64,000 nt of DNA from UBA4736 sp002404015 (GTDB taxonomy: Bacteria > Chloroflexota > Dormibacteria > Dormibacterales > Dormibacteraceae): NCBI GenBank assembly GCA_036747295.1, contig DAIOCN010000004.1:1-64000 (forward strand), in the 5' to 3' direction. Below the pieces are notes generated by a model that was given only the letters and a program-made list of their open reading frames with translations, was not told where the DNA came from and made no database searches. Below are positions 8,514 to 17,589 of the stretch, in pieces. Within the stretch, counting starts at the first letter, position 1, and every line of letters begins with the position of its first letter. The position numbers and the translations under genes are program-made.

Positions 8514-10204
8514 GGGCTGGCGCTCGGGCTGGGGGCCGGCGAAGTGGACGGTGTTGATGACGATGCCGGCGGGGTCGGCGGCGAGGGGCTGGGAATCGCA
8601 AACGGCGCCGCCAGGTCGGCCGCGGCCTGGCTGACCACGTTGGCCAGCCCGGGGTCGAACAGCGGCACCTGGGCGAGCTTGGGGCCGCCCGGGACCAATC
8701 CCACCCAGATCAGGGCTCCGACCAGGATCCCCAGGTACCAGGACTCCGACAGCGACGAATCGGCGGGTGTCGGCGCGTCAGGATTGGGCGCCCCGAACAT
8801 CACCCGGTGCACCGCCCAGGCGACGGTGACGACGGCCAGGACCACCCCGGCCGCTGCCACGAACAGCCAGGCCGGCTGGGTCTGGGCTGAGCCGAGAACG
8901 ATCATCAGCGAGCTCAGGAAGGTGGCGAGGAAGGGCGCGCCCAGCACCGCCAGCCCGGCGACCACGAACAGCCAGGCCAGGCGGGGCGTCCGCGGGCCCA
9001 GTCCGGCGAGCACAGAGAACGAGCGGGCCTCGGCGCGCTCGGCGATGGTCGCGCAGACGCCGACTATCAGCGCCGCGGCCAGCCCTCCCGCGAAGAGCGA
9101 GAGCACCGCCCCGGTGAGCGCCAGGGGGGTGAGCCCGCCCACGCCGAGGACCGTCAGGCCGCCGGGGATCAGGGCTAGGTAGGCGCCCATCCGCCGGATC
9201 TCCCCCGCCCGCAGCGCCGCCAGCGCCGCGTAACCCACGGTTATGGCGCCGATGGCGGCGATGAACGGGGCCAGCGTCCGGGCCGCGTCGGGCGTCGCAC
9301 CCGGCAGCAGCCGGATCAGTACCAGCGCCCCCAGCCGGCACTCGAGGCCCGCGATCAGCACCGCCACGCCGGGCTGCGCCTCTGCCAGAACGTCACGGGC
9401 CCACCCGTGGAGTGGGAACAGCGGCAAACGCGTGGCCGCCGCGACCAGGAGCAGCCCGCCGATCACGATCTGGATCCGCGGGGCAGGCTGGCCCTTGAGC
9501 AGATAGTCGAAGTCGAAGGAGGCCGAGCCGGCCGCGCTGTAAAGCAGCAGCCCGGCCACCAGCAGCGCGCCCGAGCCAAGGCCCCAGAAAGCGAGCAGCC
9601 GGCGGGCACCCCGCAGCCGGGCGACCAGCCCGCCGGGCGCGGCCGAGCCCCAGCCGGCGACCAGGAGAGCGACCGGAACCGAGGCCGCGCTCCAGAACAG
9701 GACGAGGACGAAGAAGTCGCGCGCGGCGATCACGCCGTTGATCCCCGCCTGGGCCAGCAGAAGGAGCACGAAGAACTCGCGCGCCCGCTCGCGGACGCCC
9801 GTGGCCGCGAGGACGGAAGCCACCCCGACGAGGCCGCTCAGGAGCAGCAAAGAGATCCCGATGCCGTCCACGCCGAGGTGGTAGGTGACACCCAGCGCCG
9901 GCAGCCAGGGCAGCTTCTCCTCGAACTGCACACCGGACGCGAACAGCTGGAACTGCTGGTAACCGATGAGCGTCAGAAGCAGCATGCCGACATTGGTCCA
10001 GAAGGCGGTCAGCAGCATGAACCGGTCGTAGCGACCGCGTGGGTTGGGCACCGTCGCCAGGATCACGGCGACGAGAACGGGGGCCCAGATCACCGTTGAC
10101 AGCAGGAAGCTGAAGCCGATCAGCCCGGCGCCGAGGGTCGAGGGCGCGGCGGTCGGGGCCGGCGTGGCGACCCCGAGCAGGAACAGCGAGGCGAGATGGC
10201 TCAT
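8510..10204 (-). CDS. nuoM: NADH-quinone oxidoreductase subunit M-like protein (divergent)
   Basis: This 564-aa antiporter-like membrane subunit has recognisable NuoM landmarks: YHLGVDGIGISLLLL (108-122), ARDFFVLVLFW (161-171) and LPLFPLHGW (260-268). The glutamate essential in transmembrane helix 5 is Ser172 (LFWSAASVP), and the two pumping lysines appear as Arg259 and Arg290. The start is ATG 10204, sharing ATGA with the nuoL-like stop; a longer frame upstream is antiframe of that gene. The C-terminal tail is Pro/Ser-rich. Residue equivalences were made by eye against remembered E. coli sequences. Confidence 0.85.
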   Translation of the reverse strand: MSHLASLFLLGVATPAPTAAPSTLGAGLIGFSFLLSTVIWAPVLVAVILATVPNPRGRYDRFMLLTAFWTNVGMLLLTLIGYQQFQLFASGVQFEEKLPWLPALGVTYHLGVDGIGISLLLLSGLVGVASVLAATGVRERAREFFVLLLLAQAGINGVIAARDFFVLVLFWSAASVPVALLVAGWGSAAPGGLVARLRGARRLLAFWGLGSGALLVAGLLLYSAAGSASFDFDYLLKGQPAPRIQIVIGGLLLVAAATRLPLFPLHGWARDVLAEAQPGVAVLIAGLECRLGALVLIRLLPGATPDAARTLAPFIAAIGAITVGYAALAALRAGEIRRMGAYLALIPGGLTVLGVGGLTPLALTGAVLSLFAGGLAAALIVGVCATIAERAEARSFSVLAGLGPRTPRLAWLFVVAGLAVLGAPFLATFLSSLMIVLGSAQTQPAWLFVAAAGVVLAVVTVAWAVHRVMFGAPNPDAPTPADSSLSESWYLGILVGALIWVGLVPGGPKLAQVPLFDPGLANVVSQAAADLAAPFAIPSPSPPTPPASSSTPSTSPAPSPSASP

Positions 10205-12156
10205 CGGACGAATCCCGGCGCGAGCACCCCCACCGCGACCGCCACCACAACTATCACCAGCAGGAGCGCGGGCACCAGCGGTGGCCGCCAGGCGGCCAGG
10301 CCGGCGGCTCCCCCGAAGGCGGAGACGGACGCGCCGAGGGCGCCCTCGCCGCGCGCCAGCAAGCCGCGTTCGAAGCCGTCGACCAGGCGCAGGCCGGGCT
10401 CGGTCAGATAGGTGCGAACAACCGCGGTGGCGCCTGCCCGGTAACCGCCCAGGCGACGGCCAAGGCCCGCAGACACTCGCAGCGCCCGGTCGCGGGCGGC
10501 CAACCCGAACGCGGCCGCCAGTGCGAGCCCGAGCGCAGCGCCGGCCGCCCAAAGAACATATGTTCCCGCTGCCGGTGCAGGATGCCCGATCCGCGCGAGG
10601 AAGCGAACCCAGGGTGTTAGGAACGCCAGGACCAGCGCGGCGACGGCCAGCACCCCTGCCGCCAGCGCCGGCAGGGACATCAGCGGGACGGGGTCACGGA
10701 CCCGGTCAGGTTCGAAGGCCCGCCGGCGGCGCAGCGGTCCGGTGGAGATCGCGAACCACGCCCGGCCGGCGCCCAATCCGACAAACACGACGGCGACGAA
10801 CACCAGCGCCGAATGCCAATTCGGCCCGTCGCCGCGCCAGGCCCCGGCCACCGCCCCGGCGAGCGAGATGGCCACGCCGGAAAGGCTCAGCGCCAGCGCT
10901 GACCGGCGCATCCGCCGCCAGCCATCGCCCGTCTCGGCCAGGTCGAATGTGCGCATTGCGGCCGCGACCGCGGCGGACGAGAGCCACAGCCCGGGCCGCG
11001 CGATGCCAACGCAGAGCAGGACGGCCACCCCGACGGCTCCCGACGACGACACCACAGCCAGCACGCCCAGGCCGCAGGCGGCTGCTCCGACCAGGCAGAT
11101 CGAACGCCGGAGGTCGTTGCCGGCCAGGGCGAGCCCCCCGGCGACCAGGGCCGCCGCCGCCGCCCAGTAGGCGGCCACGTGGAAGGCCTGGGGACCCGCG
11201 GCCGCGAACAATGGCAGCGTCCGGAAGAGCAGGACGCCCGCCAGCACCGGCCAGACGCCCTGGACCAGGGCGGCGAGCGCAGGTGGGGCCTCCAGCGTCG
11301 CCGTCTGCCAGGCCGTGAACGGGAAAAGCGCGGCTCGGGCCGCGACCCCCACGAAGATCAGGACGCAGGCCGCGGTGAGCGTCTTCAGGCCGACGCCCGG
11401 CGTCGTGTGCAGCACGGCGTAGAGCTTGTCCATGTCGAGGACGCCGAAGCGGGAGTGCAGCAGGCCCACGCCCAGCAGCAGCGAGACGTCTCCGACGACC
11501 GGCACCGAGAGCGCCAGCCGGGAGGCCGACGCCGCCGGCTCGATGCCCCAGCGGTGCGCGAGCAGCAGCCAGGAGGCCACGCCTGCCAGCGCCCAGAAGC
11601 CGAACAGCTCGACCAGGTCGCCGGCGACGACCACGCCGGCAGAGCAGAAAAGGAGGAGCAGCGCCAGCACGTACAGCCGCACCGGCCCCGAGTCCGCCCG
11701 GCCGCCCCCGCGGTTCCAGTACATGCAGACCAGGAAGACCAGGCTGACCACGGCCAGCGCCGCGAGCGCCACGTGGTCGACCCGGAACGAGACGTCGACC
11801 TGGAATGTCTGGAACTGGGAAGCCCCGGTGAAAGAGGGGGAGATCGAGATCCAGGGAAACGAGTAGACATAGGGCTGGTCGCGCTTGAAGCGGGCCCACC
11901 CCACCAGCAGGCAGGCGGCCAGGGTGACGAGTCCGGCCAGGGCGGCCAGGTTGGCCGCCGCGCGCCGGCTGCGCACGCCGGTCACCAGCAGCAGGAAGCC
12001 GAGCAGGGGCGCCAGCAACAGAAGCGGCACCGACCAGCCGAGCGTCGAGGCGGGGTCGAAACCGGGACGCCCGCCTGCCGCTGCGGTTGACGCGGTCGAG
12101 GCGGCGCTCGAGGCCGCCAGCCAGAGCGGGCTCAGCGCCCCTCCTCCCGCGCCCAC
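10201..12156 (-). CDS. nuoL: NADH-quinone oxidoreductase subunit L-like protein (divergent)
   Basis: This 651-aa membrane subunit is matched to NuoL by SFRVDHVALAAL (123-134), VVGDVSLLLGVGLL (220-233) and AARAALFPFTAW (272-283). Canonical WEGxG reads WALAG, so the helix-5 glutamate is Ala189. The KSAQ lysine is Arg274 and the HAATMV histidine is Gln299. The start used is GTG 12156, overlapping the nuoK-like gene by 25 nt. A start nearer the nuoK stop is possible, since the purine-rich GGGAGGAGGGG lies just before it. Confidence 0.83.
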   Translation of the reverse strand: MGAGGGALSPLWLAASSAASTASTAAAGGRPGFDPASTLGWSVPLLLLAPLLGFLLLVTGVRSRRAAANLAALAGLVTLAACLLVGWARFKRDQPYVYSFPWISISPSFTGASQFQTFQVDVSFRVDHVALAALAVVSLVFLVCMYWNRGGGRADSGPVRLYVLALLLLFCSAGVVVAGDLVELFGFWALAGVASWLLLAHRWGIEPAASASRLALSVPVVGDVSLLLGVGLLHSRFGVLDMDKLYAVLHTTPGVGLKTLTAACVLIFVGVAARAALFPFTAWQTATLEAPPALAALVQGVWPVLAGVLLFRTLPLFAAAGPQAFHVAAYWAAAAALVAGGLALAGNDLRRSICLVGAAACGLGVLAVVSSSGAVGVAVLLCVGIARPGLWLSSAAVAAAMRTFDLAETGDGWRRMRRSALALSLSGVAISLAGAVAGAWRGDGPNWHSALVFVAVVFVGLGAGRAWFAISTGPLRRRRAFEPDRVRDPVPLMSLPALAAGVLAVAALVLAFLTPWVRFLARIGHPAPAAGTYVLWAAGAALGLALAAAFGLAARDRALRVSAGLGRRLGGYRAGATAVVRTYLTEPGLRLVDGFERGLLARGEGALGASVSAFGGAAGLAAWRPPLVPALLLVIVVVAVAVGVLAPGFVR

Positions 12157-12404
12157 GACCGCCCCAGCAGCACCAGCGCCAGCGCCACCACGCCCAGCAC
12201 GGCCGCGAACTCCTGGCCCGAGACCGGGTCCAGGCGGATCGCCGCGAAACGCGTCACGCCGGCGAAGAGCACCGCCGCGCCACCCAGCATCAGGGGTACG
12301 CCGGCCAGCATCGAGAGCACGTCTCGCCGGTAGGCCGCCGCGAAAGCGCCCGCGCAGAACAGGCCGGAGGCCACGAACACGACGTGCGGAAGGCCGACCG
12401 TCAC
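12132..12404 (-). CDS. nuoK: NADH-quinone oxidoreductase subunit K-like protein (divergent)
   Basis: This is a 90-aa protein with three hydrophobic helices and the size of NuoK, placed between J-like and L-like genes. RRDVLSMLAGVPLML aligns with canonical RRNLLFMLIGLEIMI, putting Pro37 where the essential Glu36 belongs. The second essential Glu (E. coli Glu72) also appears replaced by a hydrophobic residue. The start is GTG at 12404, sharing GTGA with the J-like stop. Confidence 0.75.
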   Translation of the reverse strand: MTVGLPHVVFVASGLFCAGAFAAAYRRDVLSMLAGVPLMLGGAAVLFAGVTRFAAIRLDPVSGQEFAAVLGVVALALVLLGRSWAREEGR

Positions 12405-12889
12405 CGCCGTCTCCCGGCCGCCCGGAGGCCCAGCCCGGCCCCGGCCAGCGCCACCAGCAGCACCCCCCCGATGGCCTCCAGCGGGAGGGCGTCGCGGCTG
12501 AAGAAGAGCCGGCCGACGGCCGCCGAGCCGAACCAGCCCCCGGGATAGGAGCCCACCGCGAAGTCGGCCCGCCAGCCCACGTAGAGGAGACCCGCCAGAA
12601 GCACAGCCGCCGCCGCCGCTCCCAGGTGGGAGGCCAGGCGCGCCGGCGGCTCGACCTCGAGCGGCCCGCGTCGCGACCCCAGCAGGAGGGCGCAGGCGAC
12701 GAACGCGACCAGGCACACGACGGCCGCGAAGCCCGCCGAGAGCACCGCCAGGAGGCCGGCCGCGCCCAGGGCGAAGAGGAGCAGCCCGTAGCCCCTGGCG
12801 GCGACTCCGGGCAGCGTTGCGGCTACCAGGGCGCCCGCCACGGCGCCGGCCGCGCAGAAGTAGAAAAGGATCGAAGTGAGCGCGTCCAA
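12401..12889 (-). CDS. nuoJ: NADH-quinone oxidoreductase subunit J-like protein (divergent)
   Basis: This is a 162-aa protein with about five membrane segments at the head of the J-K-L-M-N set. The position and helix pattern fit NuoJ, but the VYAGA segment of the third helix is not preserved (CLVAFVACALLL). It starts at TTG 12889, preceded by GGGAG at a good distance (about 7 nt), so this start is well supported. By sequence alone it would be hard to name; the identification depends on its neighbours. Confidence 0.65.
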   Translation of the reverse strand: MDALTSILFYFCAAGAVAGALVAATLPGVAARGYGLLLFALGAAGLLAVLSAGFAAVVCLVAFVACALLLGSRRGPLEVEPPARLASHLGAAAAAVLLAGLLYVGWRADFAVGSYPGGWFGSAAVGRLFFSRDALPLEAIGGVLLVALAGAGLGLRAAGRRR

Positions 12890-12924
12890 GATGGCTCCCT
12901 AACTGCTACGACCGGCAGGCTGGC

Positions 12925-13131
12925 CTAGGCGGCCCGACCGGAGGTTTCGCGGCGCCAAGCATACAGACCCGCCGCCACCAGCACCAGGAAGGCCAGGGCG
13001 GCCGCCACGCCTGAAGCGCGGCCCGGAACGGTCACGTACGCCACCAGGAACGCGCCCGCCACCAGCAGGGCCACCACCGTCACCGCGACCAGGACGACCC
13101 GCTCGAGCGAAACGGTCCAGATCTGCCTCAT
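12925..13131 (-). CDS. Small two-helix membrane protein, unknown
   Basis: This 68-aa product begins MRQIW and has two hydrophobic stretches (about 12-33 and 41-60) ending in a basic tail. I do not recognise a family. It sits 35 nt before the nuoJ-like gene and 46 nt after an ABC half-transporter on the same strand. It may belong to either unit. A longer reading into the ABC gene is antiframe. Confidence 0.55.
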   Translation of the reverse strand: MRQIWTVSLERVVLVAVTVVALLVAGAFLVAYVTVPGRASGVAAALAFLVLVAAGLYAWRRETSGRAA

Positions 13132-13177
13132 CCGCAGGATCAGTCTAGGGGCCGGATCTCCAGGTCGGGCTGGATCG

Positions 13178-15022
13178 CTAGACCAGGGATTCCAGCCAGG
13201 CCTGGTGCAGCGACCCGTAGCGGCCGCCCGAGTCCCGCAGGTCGGCCGGCGAGCCGTCCTCGACGATACGGCCCGCGTCCACGACCAGCACCCGGTCGGC
13301 GATCTCGACCGTCGAGAGGCGGTGGGCGATGATGATGGCCGTCCGGTCGGCCAGCAGGGTACGCAGCGCACGCTGCACCAGCCGCTCGGTCGGCAGGTCG
13401 AGGGACGAGGTCGCCTCGTCCAGGATCAGCACCCGCGGATCGGCCAGGAAGGCTCGCGCGAACGCGACCAGCTGGCGCTGCCCGGAGGAGAGGCGCACGC
13501 CCCGCCGCCGGACGTCCGTCTCGTAGCCGGCGGGGAGCGCCGAGATGAAGTCGTGGGCGCCCACCGCCGTCGCAGCGGCCTGAACCTCCTCGAGAGTCGC
13601 CTCAGGGCGTCCGAACGCGATGTTCTCGCCGACCGTTCCGGTGAACAGGAACGACTCCTGCGTCACCATGATCACCGCCCCGCGCAGGTCTCGCTCGGAC
13701 ACCTGACGCAGGTCCACCCCGTCGAGGAGCACGGCGCCCGAGCTGGGGTCGTAGAAGCGGGCGATCAGGCGCGCCATCGTGGACTTGCCGGCGCCCGTCT
13801 GGCCGACCAGAGCTACGGTCTGGCCGGCCGGAATGTGGACCGTCACCGAATGCAGCACGGGCTCCTCGCGGTAGGCGAAGGTCACGTCCTCGAAGTCCAG
13901 CGCGCCCCGCACCGACGCCAGGGCCACGGGCGCCGCCGGCGCCGGCACCGCCGATCGTTCGTCGATGACGCCCGACAGCTTCTCAAGGGCGGCGGCGGCG
14001 GCCTGGAAGAGGTTGTAGAACTGCGAGAGGTCCTGCATCGGCTCGAAGAACTGGCGGATGTACAGGATGAAGGCGGCCAGCACGCCCAGGGTCAGGTGTC
14101 CCTGCATCACCAGCAGGCCGCCGTAGATCAGCACGCCGGCGGTGGTGATGCGGCCCAGCATGCTGATCCCCGGACCGTAGGTGGCGGCCAGCTGCACGGT
14201 CCAGGCGTTGGCGTCGCGGTAGCGGCCGTTGACGTCCTCGAAGATCTCCTGGTTGCGCGGCTCGCGGGTGAAGGCGTGCACCGCCCGGATGCCGTTCAGG
14301 GACTCCGTGTAGTGCACGATCACGAGCGCGATGGCCCGCCTCACGGCCCGATAGGCCTTCGAGGAGTTGGCCCGGAACCACTGCGTCAGGAGGAGCACGG
14401 CCGGGAAGGCCACCAGCGTCGCGGCGCCCAGGCGGAAGTCCAGCCGCAGCAGGATGACGGCAATCGCGACGACCGATATGAGCGCGGTCACAAGCGTCGT
14501 CATGCCGGTGGCGAGCAGCTCTGAGAGCGCGTCGATGTCGGAGGTCAGCCGGGAGATGATCCGGCCCGACGTGTAGCGCTCGTAGAAGGAGAGCGACAGG
14601 GACTGGACGTGGCCGAACACCAGCATCCGAAGGTCGTAGAGCATGTTCTGGCCGACCGTCCCCGACCAGCGCAGGAAGCCGTAGTTGGCCGCGGAGGCGA
14701 CCACGGTGGCGACCCCGATCGCGGCCACGTAGCGTTCCAGGGTCGGCAGGTCGTGGGGCCGGATGCCGCGGTCGATGGCCTGGCCCACGAGATACGGGAT
14801 GGCCAGCGTCGCGGCGCTCTTCAGCGTGATCAGGACGGCGGACCCCAGCAGGTCGCGCCGGTAAGGCGCCAGCAGCGCGCCGAGCACTCGTCGCGACCGC
14901 TTGCGCAGGATCGACGAGACATCGGCCGAGACGTCGTCAACCTCCTCACCGGCGACGCCGCGCCAGGCGTCCTGGGGCAGGTCCGGCCGGTCCTCCTTGA
15001 CGCGCTTCACCTCGATGCTCAC
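13178..15022 (-). CDS. ABC exporter half-transporter (ABCB type)
   Basis: This 614-aa fused permease-ATPase has six membrane helices (about 55-340) and a nucleotide-binding domain with Walker A GQTGAGKST, signature LSSGQ, Walker B VLILDEATSSLD and H-loop AHRLS. Its start overlaps the stop of the next half-transporter upstream by 4 nt (ATGA), so the two very likely form a heterodimeric exporter like BmrCD or TM287/288. A basic N-terminal extension of about 45 residues precedes the first helix. The substrate is unknown. Confidence 0.93.
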   Translation of the reverse strand: MSIEVKRVKEDRPDLPQDAWRGVAGEEVDDVSADVSSILRKRSRRVLGALLAPYRRDLLGSAVLITLKSAATLAIPYLVGQAIDRGIRPHDLPTLERYVAAIGVATVVASAANYGFLRWSGTVGQNMLYDLRMLVFGHVQSLSLSFYERYTSGRIISRLTSDIDALSELLATGMTTLVTALISVVAIAVILLRLDFRLGAATLVAFPAVLLLTQWFRANSSKAYRAVRRAIALVIVHYTESLNGIRAVHAFTREPRNQEIFEDVNGRYRDANAWTVQLAATYGPGISMLGRITTAGVLIYGGLLVMQGHLTLGVLAAFILYIRQFFEPMQDLSQFYNLFQAAAAALEKLSGVIDERSAVPAPAAPVALASVRGALDFEDVTFAYREEPVLHSVTVHIPAGQTVALVGQTGAGKSTMARLIARFYDPSSGAVLLDGVDLRQVSERDLRGAVIMVTQESFLFTGTVGENIAFGRPEATLEEVQAAATAVGAHDFISALPAGYETDVRRRGVRLSSGQRQLVAFARAFLADPRVLILDEATSSLDLPTERLVQRALRTLLADRTAIIIAHRLSTVEIADRVLVVDAGRIVEDGSPADLRDSGGRYGSLHQAWLESLV

Positions 15023-16749
15023 GCCACCGTCTCCGCTTCCTGCGAGAGCAGCGCGCGGTAGAGCGTCTGCGTCCGCATCAGCTCCGAGTGGGTGCCGATG
15101 GCGGCCACTCTGCCCGCGTCGATCAGTGCCACGCGGTCCGCCAGTGCGAGCGTGGAGGGCCGGTGCACCACCAGCAGCGCGGTGACGTCGCGCAGCACCG
15201 AGCTGAGGGCCTTCTCGATCACGGACTCGGTGTGGACGTCGACGGCCGAGAGCGGGTCGTCGAGCACCAGGACGCGCGGCCGGCCCAGCACCGCGCGAGC
15301 CAGCGCCAGCCGCTGCCGCTGGCCGCCCGACAGCGAGTAGCCCTGCTCGCCGACGCGGGTCTCGAGGCCCCAGGGCAGGTCCCAGACGAAGTCGGCCTGG
15401 GCTACCGAGAGGGCGCGCTTGAGCTCTGCGTCGGAATCGATCTGGCGGCCCATGACGAGGTTCTCGTGCACGGAGGCGGAGAACAGGATGGGGTCCTCGA
15501 AGGCGACCCCGACCTGCGCCCGCAGGGAGCGCAGCAGGATGTCGCGCACATCCACGCCGTCCAGCGTCACCCGCCCCGACGTGACGTCGTAGAGGCGCGG
15601 CAGCAGCGCCGTCAGCGTCGTCTTGCCGCTGCCGGTCCTTCCCACCAGCGCCACGGTCTCGCCGGGCTCGATCTCGAGCGAGAGACCTGACAGAATCGGA
15701 GCCCCCCCGCCCGGGTAGGCGAAGGTGACGTCCTCGAAGGCGATGCGGCCCTCGCAGCGGTCCAGGGCACGAGCCCGGGGCCGGTCCCGGATCTCGGGCT
15801 CGGAGTCGAACACCTCGGCCAGCCGCTGGGAGGCCGTGGTGGCTTCGTCGGCCATTGCGATGATCCAGCCCAGAGCGTCGAGCGGCCAGATCAGCATGAA
15901 AAGGTAGGTCATGAAGGCGACCAGGCCGCCCAGCGAGAGGCCGCTGTTGAAGACCGCCAGGCCGCCGACCAGCAGGATGATCCCCAGGTTCAGGTTGGGG
16001 AAGAACGTGAACATCGTCCAGGCCTGGGCGCGCGCGTCGACGGAGGCGATGTTGCTCGCGCGCAGCAGGCGGGCCTGGGCCTCGAAGCGCCTGCGCAGGG
16101 TCAGGTTCCGGCCGAAGGCCTTGATGATGCGGACCCCGGTGGCGGCCTCCTCGATCACCGTGGTGAGGTCGCCCTGCTGGTCCTGCACGCGCCGCGCGAT
16201 GACGCCGTAGATCCGGAAGAAGCGGGTCGAGAGGAAAACGACTGGCAGCGTCACGGAGACCGTGATCAGCGCAAGCAGCAGGTCCAGCCGCACGAGCATG
16301 ACGAGGACGCCCACGAAGGTGGCCAGGAAGAAGAAGGCGAACACCAACCCGAAACCCACGAAGCGGCGCACGGTCTGGATATCGGCCACGGCGCGCGAGA
16401 GCAGCTGGCCGGACTGCCAGTTGTCGTGGAAGCCGACGTGCAGGGCCTGCAGGTGCGCGTAGAAGTCGTTCCGCATCTCGGTCTCCATGCGCAGCGAGGC
16501 CAGCACCGAGTAGTTGCGGCGTACGAAGTTGCAGATCCCCTCCACGACCGCCAGCGCCAGGAGGAGGGCCAGGTAGGGCAGCAGCGCCCCGGCGTCCCTT
16601 TGTGCGACCGGCCCGTCGATGACCGACTTGATCACCAACGGGAACCAGATCGCGGCACCCAGGCTGAGCAGCGCCGCGACCAGGGTCAGCCAGATCAGGC
16701 GCTGGTAGGGCCGGAGGTACGGAAAGAAGCGGCGCAGGGCGGCGAACAG
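15019..16749 (-). CDS. ABC exporter half-transporter, partner; probable CTG start
   Basis: This 576-aa permease-ATPase has Walker A GRTGSGKTT, signature LSGGQ, Walker B VLVLDDPLSAVD and H-loop VHRPS. The canonical Walker-B glutamate is Asp here (LDDP), the usual mark of the degenerate site in heterodimeric exporters. Homology continues upstream of the first ATG/GTG/TTG in frame (TTG 16638) through FFPYLRPYQRLIWLTLVAAL, a normal exporter N-terminus. No ATG, GTG or TTG lies between there and the in-frame stop at 16812. A perfect GAGGAGGT seven bases before CTG (16749-16747) marks the likely start. Confidence 0.88.
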   Translation of the reverse strand: MFAALRRFFPYLRPYQRLIWLTLVAALLSLGAAIWFPLVIKSVIDGPVAQRDAGALLPYLALLLALAVVEGICNFVRRNYSVLASLRMETEMRNDFYAHLQALHVGFHDNWQSGQLLSRAVADIQTVRRFVGFGLVFAFFFLATFVGVLVMLVRLDLLLALITVSVTLPVVFLSTRFFRIYGVIARRVQDQQGDLTTVIEEAATGVRIIKAFGRNLTLRRRFEAQARLLRASNIASVDARAQAWTMFTFFPNLNLGIILLVGGLAVFNSGLSLGGLVAFMTYLFMLIWPLDALGWIIAMADEATTASQRLAEVFDSEPEIRDRPRARALDRCEGRIAFEDVTFAYPGGGAPILSGLSLEIEPGETVALVGRTGSGKTTLTALLPRLYDVTSGRVTLDGVDVRDILLRSLRAQVGVAFEDPILFSASVHENLVMGRQIDSDAELKRALSVAQADFVWDLPWGLETRVGEQGYSLSGGQRQRLALARAVLGRPRVLVLDDPLSAVDVHTESVIEKALSSVLRDVTALLVVHRPSTLALADRVALIDAGRVAAIGTHSELMRTQTLYRALLSQEAETVA

Positions 16750-16756
16750 GGGTCGG

Positions 16757-16764
16757 ACCTCCTC
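16757..16764 (-). promoter_or_regulatory. Ribosome binding site deciding a CTG start
   Basis: GAGGAGGT is complementary to the 16S 3' tail. It lies 7 nt before CTG 16749 and is stronger than the site of most genes here. With no standard start codon available for the first 37 codons of conserved sequence, it decides the start of the downstream half-transporter. Confidence 0.75.
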
Positions 16765-16809
16765 GGAAAACGGGCGCGCGAAATCCCTGAGGGCGGGAGT
16801 CCGCTCAGT

Positions 16810-17589
16810 TTAGCGGTTCGTCTCCTGGCGGACGAAAAGGAAGGTGCCCAGCATTAGGAGGGCCCCGAACATCGCGACCATGATCGCGAGGTTGGTGATC
16901 GGGTCGAAGAGGACGATCTTCGAGTACTCGGGTCGCCCGGCGTACGCCACGTCGCGCACCAGATCGACCGCGTAACGCATCGGCGAGATCAGCGAGAAGG
17001 GAGTGAGGAACCAGGGCAGCACCTTGATCGGGTTGAAGATTCCGGCCAGGAAGAACTGGGGGAAGATCAGGAACGGGAAGATCTGCTGGGCCGCCCTCTG
17101 GTTGCTGAGGAGCGCCATCATGGCCAGGCCGAAGGCGCCCCCCAGCAGGCAGGCCAGGAGGCAGGCCGGCAGCAGCCCGGCGATCTGCAGCGGTGTGAGA
17201 GGCACGCGCAGCACGAGGCCCAGCAGGATGATCGGGACGGCGTTGGCGAAGGCGACGACGGTCTCACCGAAGATCTTCCCGAACACGATCGAGTAGCGCG
17301 AGATCGGCGAGACGAACATCTCCTGGCTGAAGTCGGTCTCCCGGTCCTGGATGAGCGAGATCAGGCCCTGCGCCGAGTTCTGGAACATGGTCATCCCGAG
17401 CACGCCCGTGAAGATGAAGCCGATGAAGTTGAAGCCGGCCGCCTTGCCCAGGTTGCCCTGCAGGGTCCCCCCCATCAGCCCGATGAAGATGAACGGAAAT
17501 ACGAAGGTGAAGACCAGCCGGGTGCGGTCGCGCAGCAGCTTCAGGACGTCCCGGGAGGCGATGGTGAAGATCGCCGACAGCTCGGTCAT
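16810..17589 (-). CDS. ABC-2 type transporter permease
   Basis: This 259-aa protein has six membrane helices of the ABC2_membrane (DrrB-like) family. It contains SPISRYSIVFGKIFGE before the third helix and FLTPFSLISPMRYAVD near the end, typical of drug or polyketide exporters. The ATG overlaps the stop of the ATPase gene (ATGA). Its stop at 16812-16810 is in the same frame as the following CTG-started ABC gene. The pair should form an efflux system; the substrate is unknown. Confidence 0.93.
   Translation of the reverse strand: MTELSAIFTIASRDVLKLLRDRTRLVFTFVFPFIFIGLMGGTLQGNLGKAAGFNFIGFIFTGVLGMTMFQNSAQGLISLIQDRETDFSQEMFVSPISRYSIVFGKIFGETVVAFANAVPIILLGLVLRVPLTPLQIAGLLPACLLACLLGGAFGLAMMALLSNQRAAQQIFPFLIFPQFFLAGIFNPIKVLPWFLTPFSLISPMRYAVDLVRDVAYAGRPEYSKIVLFDPITNLAIMVAMFGALLMLGTFLFVRQETNR

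Noticed and set aside
7125..12889. Ordinary proton-pumping complex I arm
   Set aside because: The essential Glu and Lys positions read by eye are replaced in the K-, L- and M-like products and mostly in N. The names are kept as -like only.
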